From: Legionella longbeachae
GTDB lineage: Bacteria > Pseudomonadota > Gammaproteobacteria > Legionellales > Legionellaceae
Direction of reading: 5' to 3'
Assembly (NCBI GenBank): GCA_016191305.1
Contig: JACPOX010000179.1
Span: forward strand, 1 to 28,266
Length of the DNA: 28,266 nucleotides
The position numbers were made by a program, and so were the translations under genes. This document shows positions 1-9,076 of this stretch, in pieces (position 1 is the first letter of the stretch; every line of letters starts with the position of its first letter). The notes beneath the pieces are model-generated. The model did no database searches. It worked only from the letters and a program-made list of their open reading frames with translations, and was not told the origin of the DNA.

Positions 1-1122
1 AGAAAAATATTTTTTCACATACATTTCGCCAATAGCAAATCCTAAAGCCCCATTTTCTGTACTGACAACTCGTTTCCATCGAGGTAATATTTTTTCTGTT
101 CCTGTCAGTTCTGAGATCATTTTAAAATTTTGATCCACAAAAGGCTTCGACAAATACGAAGCAAAACCATCTATTAAATGCCATCTTAAGTATGTTTTCC
201 AATCCTGCAAAGGAATGTCTTTTAATTGTTGATTCATATTCTTGAAAAAATCAGGTGTAGCTAAATTAATACTCTTGATTTTATTTTGTCCCATAGCTGC
301 AAAATATGCTGGCCATGAAAAATCAGGGGTTACTTGCTCTAATTGAGCGATATCCATGATGTGATATACTGCGTGCGGATCACGTTGTGCTACTTGAGAC
401 ATCGAAGCCTCCGCCATTTGAGTTTCTAATTTCATCACAGTATTTGCTTCATCGCTGGCATGATCAGGAGAATCACCTAACAACTCAAACATTTTGGCCA
501 TATGATTCACATAAGCTTCACGAATTTTTTTAAATTTGGCATCGGTTTTTAAATAATAATCACGGTCAGGTAAGCCTAAACCTCCCTGAATCGCAGCACC
601 AATCATTTCTTTACTGTTTTTAAAATCTTGCATACTTCCAAAATTAAAAAACACATCAACACCAATTTGATGCAAGTGTGACATTTCACTTTGTAAATCG
701 TTTAAATTTTTCAAATTATTAATGCGATCAAATTCGGCTTGTAAAGGTTTAATCCCTAATTGATTGATACTGCTTTCATTCATACCACTATAATAAAAAT
801 CACCAACTTTTTGCTCGATACTACCGGGTTTTGCTTTTGTATTTTTTGAAGCATTAATTAACATTTGATGAATGATATTCATCACCTTTTCATTAACAAT
901 ATTAAAACTTCCCCAGCTTGCATAGTCAGAAGGAATGGGGTTATTTTTTTGCCAAGTACCATTAGCATAAGAATAAAAGTCTTGGGCGGGTGAGATATTC
1001 GGATTTATCCAATTAATATGAAGAGCTTCTTCAATTGGTTTTTGTTGAGGTTCAGTATTTGCAGAAAATGCTGGTAAACTACATAACAAAGCAAAAGTAA
1101 CAAGGCCGATATTAAGCTTCAT
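1..1122 (-). CDS. M13 family zinc metallopeptidase (PepO/neprilysin-type), N-terminal part, runs off the window
   Basis: This is the first 374 codons of a secreted endopeptidase; the reading frame is open to base 1. An N-terminal signal peptide is visible (MKLNIGLVTFALLCSLPAFS, cleavage after about residue 20). It is followed by the hallmark M13 N-terminal block DFYSYANGTWQKNNPIP and, further on, VGDFYYSGMNESSINQLG. The final visible segment (ALGFAIGKMYVKKYF) is the stretch that precedes the catalytic domain in this family. The zinc motif HExxH and the downstream ExxxD lie beyond the left edge, so activity cannot be judged here. The ATG at 1122 is preceded by an AGGGG ribosome site. The gene lies downstream of lpxC on the same strand, but a 170-bp gap with a REP-like palindrome separates them, so it is probably transcribed independently. 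Members of this family cleave peptides in the periplasm or outside the cell; the substrate here is unknown. Confidence 0.93.
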   Translation of the reverse strand, partial: MKLNIGLVTFALLCSLPAFSANTEPQQKPIEEALHINWINPNISPAQDFYSYANGTWQKNNPIPSDYASWGSFNIVNEKVMNIIHQMLINASKNTKAKPGSIEQKVGDFYYSGMNESSINQLGIKPLQAEFDRINNLKNLNDLQSEMSHLHQIGVDVFFNFGSMQDFKNSKEMIGAAIQGGLGLPDRDYYLKTDAKFKKIREAYVNHMAKMFELLGDSPDHASDEANTVMKLETQMAEASMSQVAQRDPHAVYHIMDIAQLEQVTPDFSWPAYFAAMGQNKIKSINLATPDFFKNMNQQLKDIPLQDWKTYLRWHLIDGFASYLSKPFVDQNFKMISELTGTEKILPRWKRVVSTENGALGFAIGEMYVKKYFS

Positions 1123-1200
1123 GACACATTTCCCCTACTATTAATTTATTTAAAAAATCAGTCCTACTCTTGATAACCACTATTATAAGTTAAGGATTTT

Positions 1201-1227
1201 GTAGATTGGGGTCACGGCCCAATCTAC
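1201..1227. repeat. REP-like palindrome with GTAG head
   Basis: A perfect 10-bp stem (GTAGATTGGG / CCCAATCTAC) encloses a 7-base loop (GTCACGG). Both strands begin with GTAG, the tetranucleotide that typically heads REP sequences mobilised by RAYT (TnpA-REP) enzymes. No T-run follows directly on either strand, so an intrinsic terminator is less likely. It lies between the lpxC stop and the M13 peptidase start. No RAYT gene is present in the window. The REP assignment is by resemblance and would need other genomic copies to confirm it. Confidence 0.55.
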
Positions 1228-1292
1228 ATTCTAAAGCTAGTTTTCTTTTTTCTTTAGGAGAAGACGCGACCATTTGGGCAGATTACGTCGGT

Positions 1293-2219
1293 CTATACTT
1301 CAATAGGATCTTCAACAGGATAAAAATCAGTTTGAATTGCAGGAAGAAATTCTTCTGTATCAAAAGAAGTATATTCCCAAGCATCTTGTCTTACCATTAA
1401 CTCACGTAACAATCTGTTATTCAGTTCATGCCCTGACTTATAACCTTCGAAAGCACCTATTAAACTTGATCCTAGCAGGTACAGGTCGCCAATTGCATCC
1501 AAAACCTTATGAGAAACAAACTCTGATTCAAATCTGAGTCCGTCATCATTGAGAATACGATAATTATCAACCACTATGGCATTATTTAAACTACCACCTT
1601 TAGCCAAATCGCATTCTCTTAATTTCTCATAATCAGAAAGAAAACCAAAAGTACGTGCGCGCGATACCTCTTTCACATAAGATGTCGTAGAAAAATCAAA
1701 ACTAACTGTTTGTGGCTTGTTATTAAAAGCCGGATGATCAAAATCAATAGTAAAAGTAATTTTATATCCATTATAAGGATAAAATTGAACGAATTTCCCA
1801 TTCTCTTCTACACGAATAGGTTTAAGAATGCGTATATATTTCTTAGGTGCATTTTGCTCACGAATACCTGCAGACTGAATGAGAAAAACAAATGGAGCAG
1901 CGCTACCATCCATAATAGGTAACTCTGGTCCATTTACATCAATGTAGGCATTATCAATACCCAAGCCAGCTAAAGCAGAAAGCAAATGTTCTACTGTTGC
2001 GATTTTGACCGGTCCATAGTGTAATGTGGTACATAACATTGTATCACCAACATTCTCATAAGACGCAGGTATCTCTACAACAGGGGAAAGGTCTACACGT
2101 CTAAAAACTATACCTGTATTTACAGGAGCAGGTCTTAAGGTTAAAAGCACTTTCTCACCGGAATGCAATCCTACACCAGTTGCCTGGATAACCTTTTTAG
2201 GAGTTCTTTGTTTTGTCAT
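1293..2219 (-). CDS. lpxC: UDP-3-O-acyl-N-acetylglucosamine deacetylase (lipid A synthesis)
   Basis: LpxC is the zinc enzyme that removes the acetyl group from UDP-3-O-acyl-GlcNAc, the committed step of lipid A synthesis in the cytoplasm. The protein is 308 aa (about 305 is usual) and is colinear with E. coli LpxC. Landmarks are [19 protein letters not shown] at the start, the first zinc-ligand region [11 protein letters not shown] (His78), [27 protein letters not shown], then [15 protein letters not shown] with the second His and the Asp ligand, and [13 protein letters not shown] with the catalytic His. The ATG at 2219 has AAGGTGAG just upstream. It follows ftsZ as the last gene of the division cluster, the standard gammaproteobacterial arrangement. 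A 155-bp AT-rich leader with several inverted repeats precedes it, so it may have its own promoter or post-transcriptional control. Confidence 0.98.
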   Translation of the reverse strand: MTKQRTPKKVIQATGVGLHSGEKVLLTLRPAPVNTGIVFRRVDLSPVVEIPASYENVGDTMLCTTLHYGPVKIATVEHLLSALAGLGIDNAYIDVNGPELPIMDGSAAPFVFLIQSAGIREQNAPKKYIRILKPIRVEENGKFVQFYPYNGYKITFTIDFDHPAFNNKPQTVSFDFSTTSYVKEVSRARTFGFLSDYEKLRECDLAKGGSLNNAIVVDNYRILNDDGLRFESEFVSHKVLDAIGDLYLLGSSLIGAFEGYKSGHELNNRLLRELMVRQDAWEYTSFDTEEFLPAIQTDFYPVEDPIEV

Positions 2220-2266
2220 TCAGTGCTCACCTTGTTCCTCATAAAATCAGATTTATTAATTTTTTA

Positions 2267-2297
2267 TTTTGCGCGCAAAACCCATTGATCGTATCAA
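2267..2297 (-). promoter_or_regulatory. Two palindromes in the lpxC leader
   Basis: Two adjacent symmetric elements lie 48-78 bases before the lpxC start. One is the perfect 14-bp palindrome TTTTGCGCGCAAAA (2267-2280). The other is the 13-bp inverted repeat TTGATCGTATCAA (2285-2297). Either could be an operator or an RNA hairpin in the lpxC 5' leader. No convincing sigma-70 promoter was identified in the surrounding AT-rich sequence. Function is inferred only from position and symmetry. Confidence 0.35.
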
Positions 2298-2340
2298 TAT
2301 TTTATTAATTAGTCTAATTTTTTTAATCTACTAAATTTCA

Positions 2341-2369
2341 CCTTCTTCTGTCATAGACAGAAAGAAGGG
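2341..2369 (-). terminator. Hairpin just after the ftsZ stop; weak terminator or attenuator candidate
   Basis: CCTTCTT-CTGT and ACAG-AAAGAAGG pair as an 11-bp stem with one bulged base around a short loop, six bases past the ftsZ TAA. No uninterrupted U-run follows on the minus strand (TGAAATTTAGTAG comes next), so it is not a classical intrinsic terminator. It may reduce read-through into lpxC or protect the ftsZ mRNA 3' end. Confidence 0.35.
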
Positions 2370-2374
2370 ATAAA

Positions 2375-3568
2375 TTATGCCTCTTCTTGTCGCCGCAAAA
2401 ATGCAGGAATATCAAGATAATCGACATCAGGAACACTATCAGTACTTTGTCTAGCAAATGAGCTAGATGCCCCAGACAAAGCTTGTTTACGCACAACAGC
2501 TGGCCTGTCTAGTTGTTGATAATCTAATGAACCATCGCTCCGTGTTGTTTCAAGCAGACGAGCACGATGAGATTGTTGCGGTTGTGATTGTTGATGGCGT
2601 TGTCTCATATCACCCAATCCAGTTACAATTACAGTAACCCGCATTTCTTCTGTCATTTCAGGATCGATTACCGTTCCAACTACTACTGTTGCATCATCAG
2701 AAATAAATTCCTTAACTACATCACCTACTTCTTCAAATTCTCCTATGGACATATCAAGACCAGCAGTAATGTTTACCAGAATTCCACGTGCACCTGAAAA
2801 ATTCACATCTTCCAATAAGGGAGAGGCAATTGCAGCTTCAGCAGCCTGACGCGCTCTTTGCTCACCTACAGCACTTCCGGTACCCATCATTGCCATACCC
2901 ATTTCTGACATTACAGTACGAACATCTGCGAAATCGACATTAATCAAGCCTGGGCGAGTAATCAAATCAGAAATGCCTTTTACAGCTCCAAGAAGCACAT
3001 TATTTGCTGCTTTAAACGCATTTAGGAGACTAATATTTTTACCCAGAACACTGAGTAATTTGTTGTTCGGAATAGTAATTAATGAATCAACATGCTCAGC
3101 GAGACGTCGAATACCTTCTTCCGCTGCCATGGCACGTTGTTTGCCCTCGAAAGAAAAAGGTTTGGTGACCACAGCCACAGTTAAGATTCCAAGCTCTTTA
3201 GCAATTTCAGCAAAAACAGGAGCCGCACCAGTTCCAGTACCACCTCCCATGCCTGCAGTAATGAATACCATATCTGCACCGCTTAAAATTTCCCTGATGT
3301 GATCCCTATCTTCTTCAGCAGCTTCGCGACCTATTTGTGGATTCGCACCTGCACCTAAACCCTTAGTAAGCTCATCCCCTAATTGAATATGTATTTTTGC
3401 ATCAGATGCTCTTAATGCTTGTGCATCCGTATTAGCACAGATAAACTCAACTCCACCAATATTTTCAGTAACCATATGTTGCACAGCATTGCCACCGCCA
3501 CCACCAACGCCAACAACTTTAATTACAGCATCATTACTATGGTGTTGGCCTTCCATTAATTCAAACAT
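2375..3568 (-). CDS. ftsZ: Cell division GTPase FtsZ
   Basis: FtsZ is a tubulin-like GTPase that polymerises into the cytokinetic Z-ring at midcell. The 397-aa protein shows [17 protein letters not shown] at the start of the nucleotide domain, the tubulin signature GGGTGTG (residues 108-114) in [18 protein letters not shown], and the T7 loop [17 protein letters not shown], whose acidic residues complete the catalytic site of the next subunit. It ends with a linker and the conserved C-terminal peptide [15 protein letters not shown], the docking site for FtsA and ZipA, both encoded in this window. The ATG at 3568 has GGGGAGCAGGG upstream. A 97-bp gap with a duplicated AGATCT (3605-3610 and 3616-3621) separates it from ftsA and may hold an ftsZ promoter. 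Confidence 0.99.
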   Translation of the reverse strand: MFELMEGQHHSNDAVIKVVGVGGGGGNAVQHMVTENIGGVEFICANTDAQALRASDAKIHIQLGDELTKGLGAGANPQIGREAAEEDRDHIREILSGADMVFITAGMGGGTGTGAAPVFAEIAKELGILTVAVVTKPFSFEGKQRAMAAEEGIRRLAEHVDSLITIPNNKLLSVLGKNISLLNAFKAANNVLLGAVKGISDLITRPGLINVDFADVRTVMSEMGMAMMGTGSAVGEQRARQAAEAAIASPLLEDVNFSGARGILVNITAGLDMSIGEFEEVGDVVKEFISDDATVVVGTVIDPEMTEEMRVTVIVTGLGDMRQRHQQSQPQQSHRARLLETTRSDGSLDYQQLDRPAVVRKQALSGASSSFARQSTDSVPDVDYLDIPAFLRRQEEA

Positions 3569-3665
3569 AACCCTGCTCCCCTCATATGTTCAATCTTTTA
3601 ACCTAGATCTAGCGTAGATCTTGCCACAATTTAACTACTATTCTTAGGTTTAAATTAAATGTTAG

Positions 3666-4904
3666 TTAAAAATTCCCCTGAAACCATTCTTTCATACGTG
3701 CCCACAAACTCTGTGTATTATCTTTCATAGCAGGTACATTGTAGTTCGTTTCATATTGCTGTTGATATCCATGCAACAGCAAGCCTACGCTGGTAGCAAA
3801 AGATGGATTCTCAGTAGCTTCAGCCAAACCAGTCACATAATGCGCACAACCTTTTCTCACAGGCATTTCAAAACAAAGCTCTGCGAGTTCAAGGCCCCCT
3901 TTTACATTTGCAGCGCCTCCAGTAAGAACGATACCAGCAGCAATTCTATCTTCAAAACCGCTACGGCGTAATTCATTACGTACCAAAGTAAACAGTTCTT
4001 CATAGCGTGCCGCTACGATATCGGATAATGCTTTAGCTGAAATTTTTCTTCCAGATCGGTCATTAACACTAGCAACTTCAAGCATCTGACTAGCATTAGC
4101 TAACTCAGTCAATGCACAAGCATGACTTAACTTAATTGATTCAGCTGCTTTTGTAGGTGTACGCAATGCCATAGCAATATCATTAGTCACTTGATCTCCT
4201 GCTATTGGAATTACAGCTGTATGTTGTATCGCTCCTTCACAGAAAATTGCAATGTCCGTAGTACCGCCACCTATATCTATTAGACAGACTCCTAGATCCT
4301 TCTCATCTTCAGTAAGAACAGCATGACTTGAAGCTAATTGTTCAAGAATAATGTCATTAACTTCCAATCCACAGCGACGTACACACTTAACTATATTTTG
4401 CGCAGAACTAACTGATCCGGTAACAATATGTACTCGAGATTCAAGTCGCACTCCTGACATACCTATAGGTTCACGGATACTCCCTTGGTGATCGATAATA
4501 AATTCCTGGGGTATAACATGCAGAATTTTTTGATCTGCAGGAATTGCTACTGCTTTTGCAGCATCAATAACTCGTTCTACATCTGCTTGTGCGACTTCTT
4601 TATCACGAATAGCGACAATTCCATGTGAATTTAGACTACGTATGTGACTTCCAGCTATCCCAGCATAAACAGTTCTAACTTCACATCCAGCCATGAGTTC
4701 AGCTTCTTGAACCGCTCTTTGGATTGAATTTACTGTAGCTTCAATATCAACTACAACTCCACGTTTTAAACCACGAGAGGGATGACGACCTATTCCGATA
4801 ATTTCTATTGCGCCATCTGATGTCACTTCACCAATGAGTGCAATAATTTTTGAGGTTCCAATGTCCAATCCAGTGATAATATTTTTTTCTATTTTTTTTG
4901 CCAT
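3666..4904 (-). CDS. ftsA: Cell division actin-like ATPase FtsA
   Basis: FtsA tethers FtsZ to the inner membrane and recruits later divisome proteins. The protein is 412 aa from ATG 4904 (420 in E. coli). It has the actin-fold phosphate motif TGLDIGTSKIIALIGE, the 1C-domain region with RVIDAAKAVAIPADQKILHV, the phosphate-2 motif GVCLIDIGGGTTDIAIF, the adenosine motif AGIVLTGGAANVKGGLE, and a C-terminal amphipathic helix (LWARMKEWFQGNF) for membrane binding. The start is chosen at 4904 because the ftsQ stop and this ATG form a one-base TAATG overlap and MAKKIEKNI aligns with family N-termini. An in-frame GTG at 4928 would add eight residues inside ftsQ and is less likely. Confidence 0.98.
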   Translation of the reverse strand: MAKKIEKNIITGLDIGTSKIIALIGEVTSDGAIEIIGIGRHPSRGLKRGVVVDIEATVNSIQRAVQEAELMAGCEVRTVYAGIAGSHIRSLNSHGIVAIRDKEVAQADVERVIDAAKAVAIPADQKILHVIPQEFIIDHQGSIREPIGMSGVRLESRVHIVTGSVSSAQNIVKCVRRCGLEVNDIILEQLASSHAVLTEDEKDLGVCLIDIGGGTTDIAIFCEGAIQHTAVIPIAGDQVTNDIAMALRTPTKAAESIKLSHACALTELANASQMLEVASVNDRSGRKISAKALSDIVAARYEELFTLVRNELRRSGFEDRIAAGIVLTGGAANVKGGLELAELCFEMPVRKGCAHYVTGLAEATENPSFATSVGLLLHGYQQQYETNYNVPAMKDNTQSLWARMKEWFQGNF

Positions 4905-5647
4905 TATCGTTCCGTTTGTTGTTTCCACTGCACCGCCATACCACGTGGGTAACGCAAGTCCACGCTTGCTAACTGCTCAATTTTTTCAGCAAATACCGCC
5001 GGATATGCTTTACAAAAACGTAGCAATCGCTCCTCTAACTCTTTCTTTCCTAAATATATTTGTATTCCATTTCCTAAAAGCAATACCCAAGATTGATTTT
5101 CTCTTAAATGCAATCCAGTAGCACTCAAACCATATGTTGATAATATCTTACTCAATTTTTCGTAAACTTGTAAGACTTCTGTTTGTTGAAATGATGGGCC
5201 TTCTAATCGTGGTACATTCAAATCCGCAGGTATAACCCCTTCATTAAATAATTTTCCACTCTCCGTCATCAAGGCATCATTCCAAATAGCGACTGGTTTT
5301 TTTTCAACAAGCTTTATTTTCAAAGCGTCAGGCCAGACACGATCAACGATTGCCGTATCTATCCAATTCAGGGCATTTAACTCATCTCGTAACGCATGTA
5401 TTGATATAGTAAAAAAACTGCTTCTCACGTATTTTGATAATACACTTTCCAATTCTTTATGGGTTACATGCTCGTAATTTGCAGCAATCTTAATAGTAGT
5501 AATTGGAAAACGTTCGGCATCAGACATATAATAATAGCCTATACGACAAGCAAGGAATATGGCACTAAGACTTAATACCGATAATAAGCCGATATAGCGC
5601 AAATTCCCAGAATCAATAATATCCTTATTTTTATTCATCGTATTCAC
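4904..5647 (-). CDS. ftsQ: Cell division protein FtsQ
   Basis: FtsQ is a bitopic inner-membrane protein that links early and late divisome components through FtsB and FtsL. It is 247 aa, close to the usual 240-280. It has a short cytoplasmic N-terminus, one membrane segment (residues about 18-40, [20 protein letters not shown]), and a POTRA domain beginning [20 protein letters not shown]. The FtsQ beta-domain follows, with [20 protein letters not shown] and [11 protein letters not shown]. The GTG start overlaps the ddl stop (GTGA); an ATG three codons in (5638) is an alternative. The stop overlaps the ftsA ATG by one base. The position ddl-ftsQ-ftsA-ftsZ is canonical and supports the call beyond sequence alone. 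Confidence 0.95.
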   Translation of the reverse strand: MNTMNKNKDIIDSGNLRYIGLLSVLSLSAIFLACRIGYYYMSDAERFPITTIKIAANYEHVTHKELESVLSKYVRSSFFTISIHALRDELNALNWIDTAIVDRVWPDALKIKLVEKKPVAIWNDALMTESGKLFNEGVIPADLNVPRLEGPSFQQTEVLQVYEKLSKILSTYGLSATGLHLRENQSWVLLLGNGIQIYLGKKELEERLLRFCKAYPAVFAEKIEQLASVDLRYPRGMAVQWKQQTER

Positions 5648-6738
5648 AAATAATTAGTTACCAAATGTTGGCGACAGTTCTGATGTATCAGAGCAATACG
5701 AATCAGTTCATCAAGTAACTCAGGATATGATAAACCACTTGCTTGCCATAACTTTGGGTACATACTGATCGAAGTAAAACCCGGCAATGTATTTATTTCA
5801 TTAAAATAAATCGTTTCCGTTTCATCATTAACAAAAAAATCTACGCGTGCCATACCTTTACATTTTAATCGGATAAAAATATCTGCAGCCGCCTGCTTCA
5901 ATTGTTCTTGTAAGTTCGTGCTCAAAGGAGCTGGTACAATAAGATCTGTTTGCACACTCTCTAAATATTTTGCTGAATAAGAATAAAAACCATCTGGATG
6001 ATTAACACGAATTTCACCAGCGAGACTCACTCTTGGTGCTCCTGCTGGTATAGCACTCTCCAATACTGACAATTCAATTTCACGACCAGAAATAAATGAC
6101 TCCACTAAAATTTCTTCGTCATAACGTAATGCATCATCCACGGCAACTTGTAATTCAGCCATATTTTTTGCTTTATGGATGCCTACACTAGAGCCCATTG
6201 CGCAGGGCTTAACAAATAAAGGCCAGCCGAATGCATCAGCAACTTCCTGACAAAAACGTTGCCTTTCCGATACAGAAGTATGCCATGACAAAAGCTTATA
6301 ATTTGCTGATTTTAAACCATTGATACAGACAATACGTCTGGTCATATCTTTATCCATTCCTATAGAAGAAGACAATACATCACAACCAACATAAGCAACC
6401 CCTGATAATTCAAGCATTCCTTGTAAACAGCCATCTTCATATAAGGGGCCATGAACCACAGGAAAAACCACATCAGCATCCACAGCGAAACGCCCATTAA
6501 TAAGTAAACTGGTCAACGGCTTGGAATGTTCCGTTACTACAGGCAGTTTTTCTTTATAAGTCAATAAATCCTGATACTGATGTACATGAAATAATCCATC
6601 TTTATCCATCGCAATAGGACTAATATTGTATTTTTCAACATCTAGATGACTAAGAACTGATGCAGCTGAAATCAATGAGATTTCATGCTCTCCAGATTTT
6701 CCGCCATAAAGCAGAGCCAGGTTGACAAGCTTGGACAT
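5644..6738 (-). CDS. ddl: D-alanine--D-alanine ligase (long, DdlA-like form)
   Basis: This ATP-grasp ligase joins two D-alanines for the peptidoglycan pentapeptide. The 364-aa protein shows [19 protein letters not shown] near the N-terminus, [19 protein letters not shown], the ATP-grasp core [34 protein letters not shown] and the C-terminal [18 protein letters not shown]. Its length and the [11 protein letters not shown] ending match E. coli DdlA (364 aa), not the shorter DdlB (306 aa) that normally sits between murC and ftsQ. The start ATG overlaps the murB stop (TAATG), and the stop overlaps the ftsQ start. Function is secure; the A/B subtype is a comparison from memory. Confidence 0.96.
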   Translation of the reverse strand: MSKLVNLALLYGGKSGEHEISLISAASVLSHLDVEKYNISPIAMDKDGLFHVHQYQDLLTYKEKLPVVTEHSKPLTSLLINGRFAVDADVVFPVVHGPLYEDGCLQGMLELSGVAYVGCDVLSSSIGMDKDMTRRIVCINGLKSANYKLLSWHTSVSERQRFCQEVADAFGWPLFVKPCAMGSSVGIHKAKNMAELQVAVDDALRYDEEILVESFISGREIELSVLESAIPAGAPRVSLAGEIRVNHPDGFYSYSAKYLESVQTDLIVPAPLSTNLQEQLKQAAADIFIRLKCKGMARVDFFVNDETETIYFNEINTLPGFTSISMYPKLWQASGLSYPELLDELIRIALIHQNCRQHLVTNYL

Positions 6739-7661
6739 TAGCAGTCTCCGATAATATGTACTTCGTGCATCAACTCAATTGTTGTCTGCTCACGAACTTT
6801 AGTTTGCACTAAATGAATCAATGCTTCAATATCAGCTGCAGTTGCTGAACCTTGATGATTGATAATAAAATTAGCATGCTTCTGAGAAACTACTGCTCCA
6901 CCAATATTGAATCCTTTTAGTCCACAGGATTCAATAAGTCGAGCAGCATAATTTCCTATAGGATTTCGAAATACCGAACCACAATTATATTCATTAGTAG
7001 GTTGCGTGTTTGCCCGATGAGCCAACAAATTTTTTATAACCTGCAAAGAAGTTTCCTTATCACCAGAATTCAGCTTAAAAGTAGCGGAAATAAACCATTC
7101 ATCTGCTGGTCCAGAAACATGTCGATAAGCTACCTCATATTCCTCTGGCTTACGTACTCTTATTTCACCTTTTCGATTTATGGTCTGCAACTCTACCACA
7201 AATTGCCAGGTCTCACCGCCATGACAGCCTGCGTTCATTCTCAAGGCCCCACCCATTGTACCAGGAATTCCTGCCCAAAATTCACCACCAGATAAATGAT
7301 TACGGGCACAAAAACGTGCCATACTCGCACAAGATACTCCTGCTTCGACTTTAACGGTCTGTGAATCCAAAAGTACAATTTCCTTTAAACATCCTTGTGT
7401 AAGAATAACCGTTCCTGAAAAACCCCCATCTCGAATTAAGGAATTAGAACCTAATCCCAACCACAATAAAGGTTCAGATGCTGGGAGCTGGCGAAGAAAT
7501 AGAGTCAAATCAGCACTACTTTTGGGTTTATAAAGTTTGGCAGCAGGCCCTCCAACACGCCATGTAGTGTATTCTGACAAAGATTCATTATAAAGCAAAG
7601 TGCCTTGAAACTCATCTGTAAGATTACAAACATTCTCTGTTGTACTCATGTTTCCTCTCAC
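6738..7661 (-). CDS. murB: UDP-N-acetylenolpyruvoylglucosamine reductase (type II MurB)
   Basis: This FAD enzyme reduces UDP-GlcNAc-enolpyruvate to UDP-MurNAc with NADPH. The 307-aa protein has the FAD-binding region [16 protein letters not shown] (residues 31-46) and [14 protein letters not shown], then [20 protein letters not shown]. The proton-donating serine lies in NCGSVFRNP (Ser229) and the catalytic glutamate near the end in [10 protein letters not shown]. The compact size and intact GSVFRNP spacing fit type II MurB (Bacillus-like), unlike the longer type I enzyme of E. coli. The GTG at 7661 overlaps the murC stop (GTGA). An ATG at 7649 lies just after AGAGGA, but with very short spacing, so the start is uncertain by four codons. 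It overlaps ddl by one base. Confidence 0.97.
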   Translation of the reverse strand: MRGNMSTTENVCNLTDEFQGTLLYNESLSEYTTWRVGGPAAKLYKPKSSADLTLFLRQLPASEPLLWLGLGSNSLIRDGGFSGTVILTQGCLKEIVLLDSQTVKVEAGVSCASMARFCARNHLSGGEFWAGIPGTMGGALRMNAGCHGGETWQFVVELQTINRKGEIRVRKPEEYEVAYRHVSGPADEWFISATFKLNSGDKETSLQVIKNLLAHRANTQPTNEYNCGSVFRNPIGNYAARLIESCGLKGFNIGGAVVSQKHANFIINHQGSATAADIEALIHLVQTKVREQTTIELMHEVHIIGDC

Positions 7662-9067
7662 ATTTCTTGCATCAAATTCATAGCGATCTGACCAATACTT
7701 CCAGCACCTTGCATCAGAATCACGTCACCATCTTTAATAAACTGATCCAGCTTTATTTTAAGTGATTGTTCGTTTACTAAAGTAACTTGTTTCTCATTTT
7801 CTCTAATTTTTTGAGCGAGTTCCTCGCTAGTCACTCCAGGAATCTCTGGTTCTCCCGCAGAATAAATATCAAACAAGAACAATTCATCAGCAAGACTCAA
7901 TACATCTACAAATTGATCATGCAAAGATTGAGTTCTTGTAAAACGATGGGGTTGAAACACATGGACCAGGCGTTTATTTGGCCAAACATGTCGAAACGCA
8001 TCTATGGTTGATAAAATTTCTTGAGGATGATGACCGTAATCATCAACAATAATTGCTGAGCCATGCTCAAACTTTCTTTCACCCAACATTTGGAAACGAC
8101 GGCCAACACCCTGAAATTTTGCTAGGGCATTCTGGATAGCAGCATCGTCAACACCTAATTGTGTAGCAATAGCAATAGCGGCCAACGCATTCTGTACATT
8201 ATGACGCCCAGGATATTGGAATTGGATTTTTAATGCAGAATGAGGCGCAGGACGTATTACAGTAAACCCACTAATCAATTCATTTTGCGTCCAATCAATC
8301 GCGCGATAAAGAGCTTCTTCCATAAATCCATAAGTTATTGTGGGGCGTTCGATAAGTGGCAAAATTCTACGCACCTCAGGATCATCAATACAAACTACTG
8401 CTAAACCGTAAAAAGGTAAATGGTGCAAGAATTCAAGGAATGTAGTTCTTAATTTGTCAAAATTATTCTCGTAAGTTCCCATGTGATCTGCGTCAATATT
8501 GGTCACTATCGCCATTGTGGGTTTTAGAAATAAAAATGAAGCATCACTTTCGTCTGCTTCAACAACAAAATATGGGGATTGGCCAAGCTGAGCATTGCCC
8601 CCTAAACTATTCAATTTGCCGCCAATCACAAAGCTGGGATCCAAACCACCTTCAGCCAAAATACTACTGACCAGACTTGTAGTGGTTGTTTTACCATGAG
8701 TTCCTGCTACTGCAATGCCATGTTTAAATCGCATCAATTCTGCAAGCATTGCTGCACGAGGAATTACCGGGATCATTTGCTCGCGTGCTGCTAAAACTTC
8801 GGGATTCTCCATACCAACAGCTGAAGAACGAACCACAACATCCGCGCCATTTATATGTTCAGCTCTATGTCCTTTATATACAGGAATACCCAAAGATTTT
8901 AATCTTTGCACAGTACTACCTTCACCCACATCTGAACCCGTAATACGATAACCCTGGTTATGCAATACTTCAGCAATACCACACATACCAACACCACCAA
9001 TCCCTACAAAATGTATTTGCTCTACACATCCCATCCTAGAAGATATAAATTGTCCTGAATGTCCCAC
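7658..9067 (-). CDS. murC: UDP-N-acetylmuramate--L-alanine ligase
   Basis: MurC adds L-alanine to UDP-MurNAc, the first amino acid of the stem peptide. The protein is 469 aa, near the usual 460-490. It has the Rossmann glycine loop FVGIGGVGMCGIAEVL, the ATP-binding P-loop AGTHGKTTTTSLVSSIL (residues about 121-137), VEADESDASFL, NIDADHMGTY, the adenine-contact region FPGR-like QYPGRHNVQNALAA, and VDDYGHHPQEI before the C-terminal domain. The GTG start at 9067 is supported by AAGGGGG a few bases upstream. ftsW ends only nine bases before it, leaving no room for murG, which often sits between these two genes in gammaproteobacteria. Confidence 0.98.
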   Translation of the reverse strand: MGHSGQFISSRMGCVEQIHFVGIGGVGMCGIAEVLHNQGYRITGSDVGEGSTVQRLKSLGIPVYKGHRAEHINGADVVVRSSAVGMENPEVLAAREQMIPVIPRAAMLAELMRFKHGIAVAGTHGKTTTTSLVSSILAEGGLDPSFVIGGKLNSLGGNAQLGQSPYFVVEADESDASFLFLKPTMAIVTNIDADHMGTYENNFDKLRTTFLEFLHHLPFYGLAVVCIDDPEVRRILPLIERPTITYGFMEEALYRAIDWTQNELISGFTVIRPAPHSALKIQFQYPGRHNVQNALAAIAIATQLGVDDAAIQNALAKFQGVGRRFQMLGERKFEHGSAIIVDDYGHHPQEILSTIDAFRHVWPNKRLVHVFQPHRFTRTQSLHDQFVDVLSLADELFLFDIYSAGEPEIPGVTSEELAQKIRENEKQVTLVNEQSLKIKLDQFIKDGDVILMQGAGSIGQIAMNLMQEM

Positions 9068-9076
9068 AATTCCCCC

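Noticed and set aside
1201..1227. Intrinsic terminator of lpxC
   Set aside because: No T-run follows the hairpin on the minus strand; the REP-like reading is preferred.
2973..3302. 109-codon plus-strand open frame opposite ftsZ
   Set aside because: It is a shadow of a highly conserved coding strand with no ribosome site of its own; the same applies to plus-strand frames opposite murC, smc and ftsA.
4905..4928. Longer ftsA start at GTG 4928
   Set aside because: It lies inside ftsQ, the first residues do not match the family, and ATG 4904 forms the TAATG junction with the ftsQ stop.
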